Assembly: GCF_025685685.1 (NCBI RefSeq)
Contig: NZ_JAGSYH010000001.1
Span: forward strand, 1 to 64,000
Direction of reading: 5' to 3'
DNA from: Acidicapsa dinghuensis
Lineage (GTDB): Bacteria > Acidobacteriota > Terriglobia > Terriglobales > Acidobacteriaceae
Length of the DNA stretch: 64,000 bases
Position numbers and translations under genes: made by a program. How positions within the stretch are numbered: the first letter of the stretch is position 1; each line of letters begins with the position of its first letter. Below are positions 18,380 to 28,077 of the stretch, in pieces. The notes beneath the pieces were generated by a model that saw nothing but the letters and a program-made list of their open reading frames with translations, was not told the DNA's origin and made no database searches.

Positions 18380-18760
18380 TCAGGCGGTCTGGCGATGGCC
18401 GACGCCAATGATGTGCACGGCCAAGGCCCGGAGTTCTTCGGGAGAATCGCTCTGTGAGATGAAGACGTTGGGAATGGATAGGTATAGCTGATCGGCGCCG
18501 GACATGAGGCTGAGAACGAGAATAGGAACCTGGGGTAGGCGAGATCGAACCTCGGCGACAAATTCGGGACCGGAAATGCCGGTCATTCTATGGCCGGTGA
18601 TGACAAGAGCAAGATTGCGCGCGAACTCATGCGACTCAATGAGACAGAGTGCATCGGCGGCATCAACGGCGCGAAAGACGGCTGGGGTGCTGCTTTCCAG
18701 GAGTGTCTTGCGCATGGAGGCACGCAGGGGGTTGTCATCCACTAACAGAATTGAATCCAT
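18380..18760 (-). CDS. Stand-alone receiver-like protein with degenerate phosphorylation site
   Basis: This 126-residue protein starts at ATG 18760 (a GTG at 18775 is possible). It has the CheY-like fold: SILLVDDNPLRASMRKTLLE with the acidic pair, and PQVPILVLSLMSG with the conserved Ser. Where the phosphoacceptor Asp should be it reads LVITGHRMTG, so the Asp is Gly. The conserved Lys after strand 5 (KP) is replaced in FISQSDSPEEL. It is therefore probably not phosphorylated in the normal way. It lies 127 bases downstream of uvrB. Confidence 0.8.
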   Translation of the reverse strand: MDSILLVDDNPLRASMRKTLLESSTPAVFRAVDAADALCLIESHEFARNLALVITGHRMTGISGPEFVAEVRSRLPQVPILVLSLMSGADQLYLSIPNVFISQSDSPEELRALAVHIIGVGHRQTA

Positions 18761-18887
18761 AGAGCCCAAAACCACGCGACCCGGCCCGCGTGCAATGACT
18801 TCTGTGGTCAGAAGTACACAAAAAATCAGATGTAGATGGACGAGCTACGGTTGCCTGCGCAGGAGTGAGTGAGCCAATTCAAGTTGT

Positions 18888-20879
18888 CTATCCAAACAAA
18901 AACTCGCGTGAGCGCAGTTCTTTGATGGCGTCGCGCAGTTTGGCGGCTTTTTCGAACTCGAACTTCTTCGCGGCTTCGCGCATTTCGGTTTCCATGGCGG
19001 TGAGGTACTTGTCGAGATCTTCCTGGGACTTGAACTCAGGCATGCCTTCGGTGGCCTCTTCGAGCGGGTCGCCGTATTCGGCCTTGAGGATCGCGGCGAG
19101 GGAGTTCTCGACCTTGCTTAGGACCGATTGCGGCGTGATGCCGTGCTCCTCGTTATAGGCATGCTGGATTTCGCGGCGGCGATTGGTCTCATCAATCGCG
19201 CGCCGCATGGAGTCGGTCATCTTGTCGGCATAGAGGATGGCGCGGCCTTCGACGTTGCGGGCGGCGCGGCCTATGGTCTGGATGAGTGAGCCAGTGGAGC
19301 GGAGAAAGCCTTCCTTGTCGGCGTCGAGGATGGCGACGAGGGATACTTCGGGCAGGTCGAGGCCTTCGCGGAGGAGGTTGATGCCGATGAGTACGTCGTA
19401 CTCGCCTTTGCGCAAGCCGGTGAGGATCTTGATGCGCTCCAGGGTTTCGATCTCGGAGTGCACATAGCGGCAGCGTACGCCGACTTCAGTGTAGTAGCCG
19501 GCAAGATCTTCGGCCATGCGCTTAGTTAGGGTGGTAACGAGGACACGCTCGTTGCGCTTGGCGCGGTCGCGGATTTCGCCGAGGAGATCGTCGATCTGAC
19601 CTTTGACAGGTCGGATCTCTACCTGAGGGTCGAGGAGGCCGGTGGGGCGGATGACCTGTTCAACGACAACTCCGGAGGCCTTCGTCAGTTCGAAAGGGCC
19701 GGGCGTGGCAGAGACGTAGATGGTTTGGTAAATGCGGTTCTCGAACTCTTCGAATTTGAGCGGCCGGTTATCGCGCGCGGAGGGAAGACGGAAGCCATAG
19801 TCGACGAGATTTTGTTTTCGGCTCTGGTCGCCGAACCACATGCCATGGACCTGCGGAACGGTGACGTGGGATTCGTCGACGAAGAGCAGGAAGTCGCGCG
19901 GGAAGTAGTCGAGGAGGGTCGGAGGGGGCTCGCCGGGAAGACGGCCGCTGAAGTGGCGCGAGTAGTTCTCGATGCCATGGCAGTAGCCCATGGACTTGAT
20001 CATTTCGAGATCAAAGCGGGTGCGTTGATGAATGCGCTGGGCTTCGACCATGCGGCCCTGCTTTTCGAGGTCGGCCTCCCAGTCAGTGAGTTCGGCAACG
20101 ATGGTCTCAATGGCCTGTGCTTTGCGCTCGGGCAGCACGACGTAGTGGCTCTTGGGATAGATGGGCAGGCGGGAGAACTTCTGCTTGACGGTGCCGAAGA
20201 GCGGATCGATTTGTGAGAGAGATTCGATCTCATCGCCAAAGAGTTCGATTCGGTAAGCGGTTTCGTCGTAAGTGGGGTAGACCTCGATGACGTCGCCGCG
20301 GACGCGGAAGGTGCCTCGGCGGAAGTCGTGGTCGTTGCGCTCATAGAGGATTTCGACGAGGCGGCGCACGATGTCTTTGCGATGGATGCGCTGGCCTTTT
20401 TCGAGGAGCAGGAGCATACCGTAATAGGCTTCAGGCGAGCCGAGGCCATAGATGCAGCTTACGGAGCTGACGATGATGCAATCGCGTCGCTCAAAGAGAG
20501 AGCGTGTCGCGGAGAGACGCAGCTTGTCTAGTTCGTCATTAATGGTGGCTTCTTTTTCGATGTAAAGGTCGCCGGAGGGGATATAGGCTTCGGGCTGGTA
20601 GTAGTCGTAGTAGCTGACGAAGTATTCGACGGCGTTGGATGGGAAGAACTGCTTGAACTCGTTATAGAGCTGAGCGGCGAGGGTCTTGTTGTGCGCGAGG
20701 ATGAGCGCCGGGCGGTTGAGCTCTTCGATGACCTTGGCCATGGTGAAGGTCTTGCCGGAACCGGTGACACCGAGCAAGACCTGATGCTGCTCTCCGGCGG
20801 CGACGCCTTGCACGAGTTCGTCGATTGCGCGGGGCTGGTCGCCGCGGGGTTTGTAGTTGGTGACCAGTTGGAAATCCAT
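18888..20879 (-). CDS. uvrB: Excinuclease ABC subunit B
   Basis: UvrB is the damage-verifying helicase of nucleotide excision repair. The 663-residue reading from ATG 20879 ([20 protein letters not shown]) starts at the usual place. It shows Walker [16 protein letters not shown] (37-44), the damage-probing hairpin [12 protein letters not shown], helicase motifs DESHVTVPQ and YVSATPG, motif [12 protein letters not shown], and a C-terminal UVR motif ([20 protein letters not shown]) for UvrC contact. A longer upstream extension (to 21020) lacks these features and is not used. Confidence 0.97.
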   Translation of the reverse strand: MDFQLVTNYKPRGDQPRAIDELVQGVAAGEQHQVLLGVTGSGKTFTMAKVIEELNRPALILAHNKTLAAQLYNEFKQFFPSNAVEYFVSYYDYYQPEAYIPSGDLYIEKEATINDELDKLRLSATRSLFERRDCIIVSSVSCIYGLGSPEAYYGMLLLLEKGQRIHRKDIVRRLVEILYERNDHDFRRGTFRVRGDVIEVYPTYDETAYRIELFGDEIESLSQIDPLFGTVKQKFSRLPIYPKSHYVVLPERKAQAIETIVAELTDWEADLEKQGRMVEAQRIHQRTRFDLEMIKSMGYCHGIENYSRHFSGRLPGEPPPTLLDYFPRDFLLFVDESHVTVPQVHGMWFGDQSRKQNLVDYGFRLPSARDNRPLKFEEFENRIYQTIYVSATPGPFELTKASGVVVEQVIRPTGLLDPQVEIRPVKGQIDDLLGEIRDRAKRNERVLVTTLTKRMAEDLAGYYTEVGVRCRYVHSEIETLERIKILTGLRKGEYDVLIGINLLREGLDLPEVSLVAILDADKEGFLRSTGSLIQTIGRAARNVEGRAILYADKMTDSMRRAIDETNRRREIQHAYNEEHGITPQSVLSKVENSLAAILKAEYGDPLEEATEGMPEFKSQEDLDKYLTAMETEMREAAKKFEFEKAAKLRDAIKELRSREFLFG

Positions 20880-21009
20880 ATCAGAAGAGTATAGCGGATT
20901 GGGCGAATATAAGGGGAATACCTGAGGTGCTTCTGCATCTCTGCTGACAGGATGTGCCAATTGCTGAATCGTTTGTGACTTCGCTTCCAGTGGAAAGAAT
21001 AAGCGCGCA

Positions 21010-21038
21010 TTCCGAACCATTGATGCAGCCGGTATGAT
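21010..21038 (+). promoter_or_regulatory. Candidate promoter for the site-2 protease gene
   Basis: TATGAT at 21033-21038 (5 of 6 consensus) lies 17 bases after TTCCGA at 21010-21015 (a weak -35). It precedes the TTG start at 21054 by only 15 bases, implying a very short leader. It is a consensus match by eye only. Confidence 0.3.
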
Positions 21039-21053
21039 CGTCTTGAGGAATCC

Positions 21054-22091
21054 TTGTCAGTCATTACTCCTTCTTTGATTCGTAGCTGCGCCAACTGCGG
21101 GGCTGAGCTGCCGTTGGATGCACTGGCCTGCCCGCAATGCAGCGCGCTTGTACATGGCGACCGACTGGATCAGCTGGCGCGGGATGCGCGTGCTTTGGAG
21201 CAGCGGGGAAGTTTTCGACAGGCTAGCGAACTGTGGGAGTATTCGCTGACGCTGCTGCCGCAGGGGTCGAAGCAGGTGAGTTGGGTGCAGGAGCGGCTGA
21301 GGGCTCTGGAGGCGGCGCAGAATCCGCCACCGCCGCCGGATCCGGCGGCGAAGAAACAGCCGACGGCAAGACAGGCTAAATGGATGAAACGGCTGGGGCC
21401 GTTCGGTCCGCTGGTGCTGTTGCTGGCGAAGATCAAGTCTCTGTTGTTTGTGCTGTTGAAGCTGAAGTTTCTTTTCAGCTTTCTGCTGTTCATCGGGCTG
21501 TATGTCTCACTGTTCGGGTGGCGATTTGGACTGGGCATCTCAGCTGCCATCCTGATTCACGAGATGGGGCACTACATCGATGTGAAGAGACGCGGGCTGC
21601 CGGCGGAGATGCCGGTGTTTCTGCCGGGGCTGGGTGCGTACGTGCGCTGGACATCGATGGGGGTGACGCGGAAGCAAATCGCGCAGATCTCACTGGCTGG
21701 GCCACTAGCAGGATGGATTGCAGCGGCGGTGTGCTTTTTGATCTATGCGCAGACACGCGATCCGCTGTGGGCGGCGCTGGCGCGAACGGGCGCGGTGCTG
21801 AATGTACTGAATCTGATTCCTGTATGGGTGCTGGATGGCGGGCAGGCGACGCATTCGCTGGGAGCGATGGAGCGCGGTGTGCTGATGGTGATGTGCGTGG
21901 CGCTGTGGTTTTACTCCGGCGAGACGATCTTTCTGTTTGCCGCGGCTGGCTTTGTCTGGAGGCTATTCACCCGGGACAGACCACAAGAGCAAGACTGGAG
22001 CACGTGGGCGTATTATGCCGCGCTGTTGGTGGCGCTGGCAGTGCTGCTGCATGCGATGCCTGCCAATCTGGTACAAATCGCGAACCAATAA
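21054..22091 (+). CDS. Zinc-ribbon site-2 protease (M50-family membrane metalloprotease)
   Basis: This 345-residue protein fuses an N-terminal zinc ribbon (Cys12/15 and Cys26/29) and a TPR-like helical linker (40-90) to a membrane M50 protease. The active site HEMGH is at 169-173 within the third or fourth span, and the second motif [11 protein letters not shown] supplies the third metal ligand. Site-2 proteases cut membrane-embedded substrates. The TTG start has TGAGGAA just upstream. The substrate is unknown; zinc-ribbon fusion may recruit a partner. Confidence 0.88.
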   Translation: MSVITPSLIRSCANCGAELPLDALACPQCSALVHGDRLDQLARDARALEQRGSFRQASELWEYSLTLLPQGSKQVSWVQERLRALEAAQNPPPPPDPAAKKQPTARQAKWMKRLGPFGPLVLLLAKIKSLLFVLLKLKFLFSFLLFIGLYVSLFGWRFGLGISAAILIHEMGHYIDVKRRGLPAEMPVFLPGLGAYVRWTSMGVTRKQIAQISLAGPLAGWIAAAVCFLIYAQTRDPLWAALARTGAVLNVLNLIPVWVLDGGQATHSLGAMERGVLMVMCVALWFYSGETIFLFAAAGFVWRLFTRDRPQEQDWSTWAYYAALLVALAVLLHAMPANLVQIANQ

Positions 22092-22210
22092 GGTTTGGAA
22101 TTAGCACAGATGTTGACAAGAAAATAGAGCAAAGGACGGAGCATAGTACGCTGTACCTTTGTTAAGATGCCCCCAACATCTGAGGTCGAAACTGCGAGAG
22201 AGGCTGTGCG

Positions 22211-22723
22211 ATGAACAACTGGTATGTGCAGAAGGGCGGTCAGAGGCTGGGACCAATGTCGTTCGAAGCGATTCAGTCGATGGCGACGACGGGACAGCTC
22301 GCTGCGACGGATTATGTGTGGACGGATGGCATGGCGAACTGGCAGCCGGCGTCGACGCAACCGTGGTTTCCGGCACAGCCGCAGGCTTCTGTTCCGTTTG
22401 TGCCGCCTCAGCAATACCCTCCGTATGGACAGCAGGCGCCTCAGTTTGGACAGCCGGGGATGCAGTTTGGCGGACAGCCGCCGATTGCCGAGCCGCCCAG
22501 CCTAACGGGATGGGCGATTGCCGTGCTGCTGCTGTGCTGCCTGCCGGGCGGTATTGTCGGGCTGATCTATGGCAACAAGGCTAAGACAGAGTGGGCGAAG
22601 GGCAACTTTGCCGGAGCGCAGTCGGCGTATAACACCGGAAAGACATGGTTGATTGTTTCGGCCTGTCTTGGGCTCGTGATCACAGCGATCTACATCATCG
22701 GTATTGCAGCTTCGAATCGATAG
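22211..22723 (+). CDS. GYF_2 (DUF4339) and CD225/dispanin-like membrane protein
   Basis: This 170-residue protein has an N-terminal GYF_2 domain (residues 3-55: NNWYVQKGGQRLGPMSFEAI), a Pro/Gln-rich linker (60-98) and a C-terminal CD225-like pair of membrane helices with the GLIYGNKAKTEWAKGNFAGA loop. This architecture is common in bacteria and often precedes DUF2752 genes, as here. The function is unknown; the CD225 part resembles the membrane-inserted fold of interferon-induced transmembrane proteins. Confidence 0.88.
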   Translation: MNNWYVQKGGQRLGPMSFEAIQSMATTGQLAATDYVWTDGMANWQPASTQPWFPAQPQASVPFVPPQQYPPYGQQAPQFGQPGMQFGGQPPIAEPPSLTGWAIAVLLLCCLPGGIVGLIYGNKAKTEWAKGNFAGAQSAYNTGKTWLIVSACLGLVITAIYIIGIAASNR

Positions 22724-22728
22724 CAGGA

Positions 22729-23163
22729 ATGGCGACAAGCGTCCTTCATGGCGATGGGATTGATAAGCGCGGCGAGTGGTGGTTGTTCGCTGCAGGTACG
22801 GTTGCGCTGATAGCTGGGGCCGCGATGCTGCGGAGTTATTCGCCAGGCAGCCTGCATCTGCCGCCTTGCCCTTTTCACGCGCTGACTGGACTGTATTGTC
22901 CGGGGTGTGGATCGACGCGGGCTCTGCATCATTTGTTGAACATGGAGTTTGCTACGGCGCTGAAATGCAATTTTCTCGCGGTTGCGACGCTGCCATATAT
23001 GCTTGCTCTGTTTGGAGTGAAGGCATTGCGGCGGTTAGGTATATGGCACGGGCCAACGCTTGAGCTACCGGTGAACTGGACGTGGTGGCTTACGGCTGTT
23101 GTAATCGCGTGGTGGATTGTGCGCAATTTGCCGCTGGCTGTGTTCACGATCCCCGCGCGGTGA
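22729..23163 (+). CDS. DUF2752 membrane protein
   Basis: This 144-residue protein carries the DUF2752 signature CPFHALTGLYCPGCGSTRAL with four conserved Cys/Gly positions and three membrane spans. The start chosen is ATG 22729, six bases after the previous stop with AGCAGGA in front. DUF2752 proteins are unassigned; the pair with GYF_2-CD225 is a recurring gene neighbourhood. Confidence 0.9.
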   Translation: MATSVLHGDGIDKRGEWWLFAAGTVALIAGAAMLRSYSPGSLHLPPCPFHALTGLYCPGCGSTRALHHLLNMEFATALKCNFLAVATLPYMLALFGVKALRRLGIWHGPTLELPVNWTWWLTAVVIAWWIVRNLPLAVFTIPAR

Positions 23164-23245
23164 AAAGCTAGTGCGAGTGTGAAGTGTGAGAGGCGCGGAA
23201 ACGATGATGGATTTCAAACCAGCCAAGTAGACGGGGAGAGGAACT

Positions 23246-24019
23246 GTGGGGGAGTTGCGCTATGCGCAGTATCCGAGCCTGAATAGGCGGCGGGTGCTGA
23301 TTACGGGTGGAGCTTCGGGGATCGGTGAAGCGTTTGTTGAGGCTTTTGCCGGGCAGGGCGCACAGGTTGCTTTCTGCGATATCGATGACGCGGCCGGGAA
23401 CGTGTTGGCCGAGCGGCTGGAGGCACATGGCCCTGGGAGGCTGCGGTATTGGCATTGCGACCTGACCGATCTGGATGCGGTGCGGGCGTTTGTTGCGGAA
23501 GCAGTAGAGTGGCTTGGAGGCCTGGATGTGCTGCTGAACAATGCAGCGAACGATCGCAGGCACGCACTGGAAGCTGTAACGCCGGAGATGTGGGATGCGC
23601 TGATGGCGGTGAATCTGCGGCATCAGTTTTTTGTGACGCAGGCTGCGCTACCGGTACTGCGGCAGTCGAAAGCGGCATCGATTGTGCAGATGAGTTCGAT
23701 CGCGTGGATGATTCCATCGACTGGATTGCCGGTGTATGTGGCGGCCAAGGCGGCGATTGCCGCGATGTCGCGGTCGCTGGCGCGGGAGCTAGGCAAGGAC
23801 GGGATTCGCGTGAATGCGATCTGCCCCGGAGCGATTGCCACCGAGAAACAACGGAAGGTTGTGCTGACGGCGGAGTATGAGGCTCAGGTGCTGGCTGCGC
23901 AGTCATTGAAGCGGATGCTGGAGCCGGAGGAAGTAGCGCGGCTGGCGCTGTTCCTGGCTGCGGATGACAGCGCAGGAATTACAGGGCAATGCCACATCAT
24001 CGATGCAGGCTGGGTCTAG
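23246..24019 (+). CDS. Short-chain dehydrogenase/reductase
   Basis: This 257-residue classical SDR has the dinucleotide-binding motif TGGASGIG (20-27), the LLNNAAND segment, and catalytic Ser and Tyr/Lys in SSIAWM...PVYVAAKAA, with a C-terminal AMSRSLARELGKDGIRVNAI. It starts with GTG at 23246 after GAGAGGAA. A substrate cannot be assigned. It ends 20 bases before a converging gene with a hairpin between. Confidence 0.92.
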   Translation: MGELRYAQYPSLNRRRVLITGGASGIGEAFVEAFAGQGAQVAFCDIDDAAGNVLAERLEAHGPGRLRYWHCDLTDLDAVRAFVAEAVEWLGGLDVLLNNAANDRRHALEAVTPEMWDALMAVNLRHQFFVTQAALPVLRQSKAASIVQMSSIAWMIPSTGLPVYVAAKAAIAAMSRSLARELGKDGIRVNAICPGAIATEKQRKVVLTAEYEAQVLAAQSLKRMLEPEEVARLALFLAADDSAGITGQCHIIDAGWV

Positions 24020-24020
24020 G

Positions 24021-24048
24021 GGCTAAGAGCTGCTGAAGCTCAGTAGCC
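24021..24048. terminator. Hairpin between converging genes
   Basis: GGCTA (24021-24025) and GAGCT (24027-24031) pair with AGCTC (24037-24041) and TAGCC (24044-24048), giving a two-step stem with a 5-base loop. It straddles the 3' ends of the SDR gene and the opposite gene and could terminate both; there is no T-run. Confidence 0.4.
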
Positions 24049-24582
24049 AAACATGCGTCTGCGGCGATTGTCGCGGATGCTGTGGATGAGGAAGTAAATA
24101 CCCAGGCAAAGTCCAATAAATGGCGCCCAGAAAATCCAGCCGGGCTCGACAACGCGTGAGCCGCCGATGCTTGCAGAGTCGGGTGCGCGCAGACCGCCGA
24201 ACATGACGACAGTGTCCTGGCCGACGGTGACATTCTGGCCAAGGTGAACTCCGCCGAAGAAGTTAACGAGGTCGTGACCGATAGACGTCTTGTCGTCAGC
24301 GGTGACATCGCCGAAGAAGTTGACGACATCATGGTTGGCCTGACCGGAGACGTGTACATTTCCGAAGAACACTACGATATCGCCATTGACTACGCCGCGT
24401 ACGTTGACGTTGCAGAAGAAGCAGACAGCGTCGTGGATAGCTTCCTGCGGTCCGACCTCGATGTCACTTCCGAACTGAACGGCGTCTTTAGTGGCGTGAG
24501 CAGGAATGGCGGAAAGAAGTAGAGCACAAGCAGCCAGAAGACCGGTGAAGAGGCGCGTGGGGATGGAGAGTGATCGTCGCAC
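24040..24582 (-). CDS. Exported beta-repeat (bactofilin-like) envelope protein
   Basis: From GTG 24582 (AAGGAG six bases upstream) this is 180 residues. A signal peptide (LFTGLLAACALLLSAIPAHA) is followed by imperfect repeats with FFG at the turn: NGDIVVFFGNVHVSG, HDVVNFFGDVTADDK, HDLVNFFGGVHLG, QDTVVMFGGL. A C-terminal membrane helix ends in RDNRRRR. The repeats suggest a short right-handed beta-solenoid, similar in pattern to bactofilin-like polymer-forming proteins, placed outside the cytoplasm. The family is not certain. Confidence 0.7.
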   Translation of the reverse strand: MRRSLSIPTRLFTGLLAACALLLSAIPAHATKDAVQFGSDIEVGPQEAIHDAVCFFCNVNVRGVVNGDIVVFFGNVHVSGQANHDVVNFFGDVTADDKTSIGHDLVNFFGGVHLGQNVTVGQDTVVMFGGLRAPDSASIGGSRVVEPGWIFWAPFIGLCLGIYFLIHSIRDNRRRRMFGY

Positions 24583-24809
24583 GGATGACTCCTTGATGGA
24601 GAGGTACGTGCGCGGCAGAAACAAAGTTCCGAGGATGGTTTGGAAAAAGCACGTGGCAGGTAAGAGATTTCCAAAGCTTTACGGTGCAGGCCTGGCATCG
24701 TTGATGCATTTTGCGTGATGGCACGTTATGCATTTGGAGAGTCATGCACCGGGATTGTCTAGCAGCCAAAGGCGGCGGCCGGTTGCTGCTCCCGTGGAGG
24801 GAATAGGTT

Positions 24810-25115
24810 ATGCATGTTCATGGGCATCAGCCCAATGTAAACAGCACGATGCAGACGGGAGCGCACGCGGCGGAAGCGGCTGCGGCTTTGAAGCGAGCGC
24901 GAGAGCTACGAGAAGCCGCTGCACGCCTGAAGGCAATCTCACAGGGAGAGGGGCTGGATGTAAACGAGGACGCCGTTTCGATGATAGGGAACTGGGGCCG
25001 CGGTGCGGGATCGGGAGCGGGGTCGGATGAGAGCGCAGGGAATCGGCAAGAGGCGAACCCGGCTTCGGCGGAAGAACGAGCGCAGAGTGCAGGTACGGTT
25101 TCTTATTGGGCTTGA
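24810..25115 (+). CDS. Small hypothetical protein
   Basis: This 101-residue protein (MHVHGHQPNVNSTMQTGAH) has a central Ala/Arg/Glu-rich amphipathic helix (20-48) and a Gly/Ser-rich tail ending in SAGTVSYWA. GGAGGGAATAGG precedes the ATG. It is small and compositionally biased, so it could be spurious, but start and context look real. It converges on the TonB receptor gene. Confidence 0.5.
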   Translation: MHVHGHQPNVNSTMQTGAHAAEAAAALKRARELREAAARLKAISQGEGLDVNEDAVSMIGNWGRGAGSGAGSDESAGNRQEANPASAEERAQSAGTVSYWA

Positions 25116-25147
25116 GGGTAGTTGGAATTTAGATCGGTGACTTCTGG

Positions 25148-25185
25148 CTTCGGGCAACTGCTCTACATAGAGCAGTTGCCCGAAG
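25148..25185. terminator. Perfect 17-bp hairpin between converging genes
   Basis: CTTCGGGCAACTGCTCT (25148-25164) is followed by loop ACAT and its exact complement (25169-25185). It lies midway between the 3' ends of a + and a - gene. It is long and perfect but without a T-run on either side, so a bidirectional terminator or RNA-processing site is likely. Confidence 0.65.
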
Positions 25186-25223
25186 GGGATTCTGCGCGGA
25201 TCTTACTCCTCGAATCGCTGCTG

Positions 25224-27980
25224 TTAGAACTCGAAGCGCATGGCGAGTTGGATGCGCCGCGACGGAGAAGCGGTGGTGGGCTCGCCGTAGGAGCTAGAAC
25301 TCTCGACCTGATCCACGCCGGAGATGTTTTCGTGGTTGAGGATATTGAATGCTCCGGCAGAGAAGCCAACACGCGGTGATTCATCTTGTTTGCTGTTGGT
25401 CAGATGCCAATCGTGACCCCAGCGCAGATCGAGGTCAACGTAGCTGGGAAGGCTTTCGGTATTACGTGCGACGCCATCGGGGCGGGCATTGAAGAGATCA
25501 TCGCCGTAGGGATCGGCTCCGGTGAGGATACTCCAGGGCTGGCCCGAGTTGGCGAAGACGCCGACGGCGAGGTTGGCTACGCTTTCGCGGTTGAAAATGG
25601 CGTACATGCCGAGACGATTGCGGCGGTCCCAGCTTGAGTTGGCCCACTCGGCGTTCGGATCATATTGGTTCTGCGGGAACCAGCCGATGCCTTCCTGGTT
25701 GGATTCGAAGTGAGACCATGTGTAGCGGCCGAAGCCGGTGAAGTATTTGTTGACGGTACCGCGAAAAGAAACGTCGAGGCCGTTGCCGATAAAGGTGCCT
25801 TCGGCCTGCATTTCGCGGATACGGCCGTAGTCGGGATCGGGACGCTCGGTGTAGTCAGATTCAGGCGTAGGAGCGTTGATGTCGATGGAGCGGAAGCGGT
25901 GGTCGCCTTTGACAGAGTAGGTGCTGATGACGCCTGTGGCGCTCTTGCCAAAGCCGCGCTCGATGGAGAGTCCATACTGAATCTGATAAGGGACGCTCGC
26001 GCCGGACTGCATGCGGACGAGGTTTGCCGGAGCGTCGCTGACAGTTGTGCACTCAAGGATGGGCACACAGCCGGAGGCGGGCAGCGTAGAAGGATCGAGA
26101 GAGACGTTGACTGATCGGCGTGCGCCATTTTCATAGCGCGCCAGGTCAAGCAACGGGCTGCCACCGAAGCGATCGTAATAGACGCCACCACCGCCGCGCA
26201 CTACAGTTTTGGTGTTCTGATTAAGTACCCAGGCGAAGGAAACGCGCGGCGAGAAGCTGAGGCGGTCTTGGGCGAGAAAGTTCTGCCAGTCATATCGAAC
26301 GCCAGGTGTTATCGAGAAGACGGGACTGACCTTCCATTGGTCCTGAATGAATGCGCCCAATTCCTGCTGGTGGTAAACGAAGTGAGATTGGCCGCTATTT
26401 TCCGTGAAGGCGGAGGGCAGGTTGTTGGCGTAGTTCTGGAGGGCGGAAGCGAGGACTGTGACACCGTCAGACGCCAGGGTTGGAGCGAAGGTGTACGTGC
26501 CGAGATTGTTGGTGTTGTCATCGAAGACGCGCCGCGAGAAGTGCGGAACGTTTGCGCCTATCTTGACGGTGTGATGACCGTTGATCCAGGTGACGGTATC
26601 GTTGAGGCGGAAGTTGTATTCCGTGCTTGTGGAATCGTTCTGTGCTGAACCGCCGACGAAGTCACCGGCAACACTGACCTGAGGGGCTTCATCGGCGTTT
26701 TGATTCTGGCCACGGTCCTGTTCGGCTACGATGGATAGCTGATTGAGCAGCACAGGCGAGAGCGTAGAGTCGATATGAAATATCGCGTCGTTTTCGTGGT
26801 ACTGATTTTCGTAGCCGGCTGAGGCCAGAGCCTGGCCGCCAACGCCTTGATTCTTCGCATCCCAGCTGTGATAGGTGTATTGCGCATAGGCGGAGTTCTT
26901 GTCGCCGAATTGATGAGAAGCGCGAGCGCTGAGATCGGTTTCGCGGGTGGGGGCTGGAACGTTGGCCTGGAAGATGCCGGTGGGATTGTCAGGCGTTTGT
27001 GCCTCGGTTGCGAAGACCACGGAATCGAGATCTTCTTCGGCGCGGTTGAAGGAGAAAAGAAAACCGCTGCTCTTGGAGTGCGGAATTGGCCCGGTGAGAT
27101 GGCCTTCGTAGACGCGGCGCTGCTCGAATGGCTTTGAGGCGGCGAGGGCAGTCTGGGCGTTGAGAACTGAATCGCGGAAGAAGAAGTTGAATTCGCCGTG
27201 ATAGTGGTCGGTGGCGGAACGGGTGATGATCTCCATCTGGCCGCGGCCGGGCCAATAGTATTGGGCGGAGTAGGGGTCTTCGTTGATACGCACTTCCTGA
27301 ACCGCGCTGGCGGAGACGGTGGCAGAATTGGCTTCGACGCCGTCGACGAGCAGTCCTGCTCCACCGGTGCCTTCGGTGCCTGCGTCGAGGAATGCGCTCA
27401 TGGCTGTGGAGTAGTCGTTGTCGAAGATCGGCAGCGATTTGAGATCTGTGGCGCTGAGGACGGAGGTGTCGGAGTTGGCGTCGGTTGCGGTCAGGTCGAC
27501 ACTGTTGCCGGCGTTCACATTGACCGTAGTGGCCATAGTGGAGATGGGCAGCACGATGTGCAGCATGGGAGCTGCCTGTGGCGCGAGCTTGACGATGGTC
27601 TTAACGGTATCGAAGCCCGCTTCAGAAACGACCAGGGTGTAATCACCCAGCGGAGCAAGGATCTGGAAATTGCCTTCGCCGTCGGAATGGAGGGTGGCTT
27701 TGACAGCGCCGGAGGAATCAACAAGGTTAATCTCGGCGTTGGGAACGATCGCGCCTGTGGGGTCTGCCACGGTGCCGCGAACCGGGGCGGAAGATTTTGC
27801 CTCTCCATCGGCTGCGCCAGTAGCGGCAGCGGTGATGGACCCCGCGATTGGTGCGGTGGCTAGATCTGCAGGACGGTTGGAGCTTGCTGCCGATGCGGTT
27901 AAGTTAATGGAAATAAAAGAGATGAAGGAGGCAAATACAAGATAGGGCAGTATTCGTGAACGAGAGCGTAGGGATACCAT
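25224..27980 (-). CDS. TonB-dependent receptor, Oar-like, with carboxypeptidase-regulatory-like domain
   Basis: This 918-residue outer-membrane protein has a signal peptide (ILPYLVFASFISFISINLTA) and a carboxypeptidase-regulatory-like beta-sandwich (about 65-150, RGTVADPTGAIVPNAEINLV). A plug region (LKSLPIFDNDYSTAMSAFLD) and a beta-barrel with C-terminal MRFEF follow. Such receptors are abundant in Acidobacteriota and import oligosaccharides, peptides or chelates. No enzyme is adjacent, so the substrate is unknown. AGGAG precedes the start, and a palindrome at 28044-28057 sits upstream. Confidence 0.92.
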   Translation of the reverse strand: MVSLRSRSRILPYLVFASFISFISINLTASAASSNRPADLATAPIAGSITAAATGAADGEAKSSAPVRGTVADPTGAIVPNAEINLVDSSGAVKATLHSDGEGNFQILAPLGDYTLVVSEAGFDTVKTIVKLAPQAAPMLHIVLPISTMATTVNVNAGNSVDLTATDANSDTSVLSATDLKSLPIFDNDYSTAMSAFLDAGTEGTGGAGLLVDGVEANSATVSASAVQEVRINEDPYSAQYYWPGRGQMEIITRSATDHYHGEFNFFFRDSVLNAQTALAASKPFEQRRVYEGHLTGPIPHSKSSGFLFSFNRAEEDLDSVVFATEAQTPDNPTGIFQANVPAPTRETDLSARASHQFGDKNSAYAQYTYHSWDAKNQGVGGQALASAGYENQYHENDAIFHIDSTLSPVLLNQLSIVAEQDRGQNQNADEAPQVSVAGDFVGGSAQNDSTSTEYNFRLNDTVTWINGHHTVKIGANVPHFSRRVFDDNTNNLGTYTFAPTLASDGVTVLASALQNYANNLPSAFTENSGQSHFVYHQQELGAFIQDQWKVSPVFSITPGVRYDWQNFLAQDRLSFSPRVSFAWVLNQNTKTVVRGGGGVYYDRFGGSPLLDLARYENGARRSVNVSLDPSTLPASGCVPILECTTVSDAPANLVRMQSGASVPYQIQYGLSIERGFGKSATGVISTYSVKGDHRFRSIDINAPTPESDYTERPDPDYGRIREMQAEGTFIGNGLDVSFRGTVNKYFTGFGRYTWSHFESNQEGIGWFPQNQYDPNAEWANSSWDRRNRLGMYAIFNRESVANLAVGVFANSGQPWSILTGADPYGDDLFNARPDGVARNTESLPSYVDLDLRWGHDWHLTNSKQDESPRVGFSAGAFNILNHENISGVDQVESSSSYGEPTTASPSRRIQLAMRFEF

Positions 27981-28043
27981 GGCAACTCCTGTCAGGAGAA
28001 AAGCGAAGATTTAGGGAACCGTTCGTCGTAACACTCAGACGTG

Positions 28044-28057
28044 GTCTTAATTAAGAC
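28044..28057. promoter_or_regulatory. 14-bp palindrome GTCTTAATTAAGAC upstream of the TonB receptor gene
   Basis: A perfect 14-base palindrome lies 64-77 bases before the receptor start and 21 bases past the upstream gene. It fits a homodimeric repressor site. The regulator is not identified. Confidence 0.5.
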
Positions 28058-28077
28058 GTTTCAACAGTGGATTTTGT

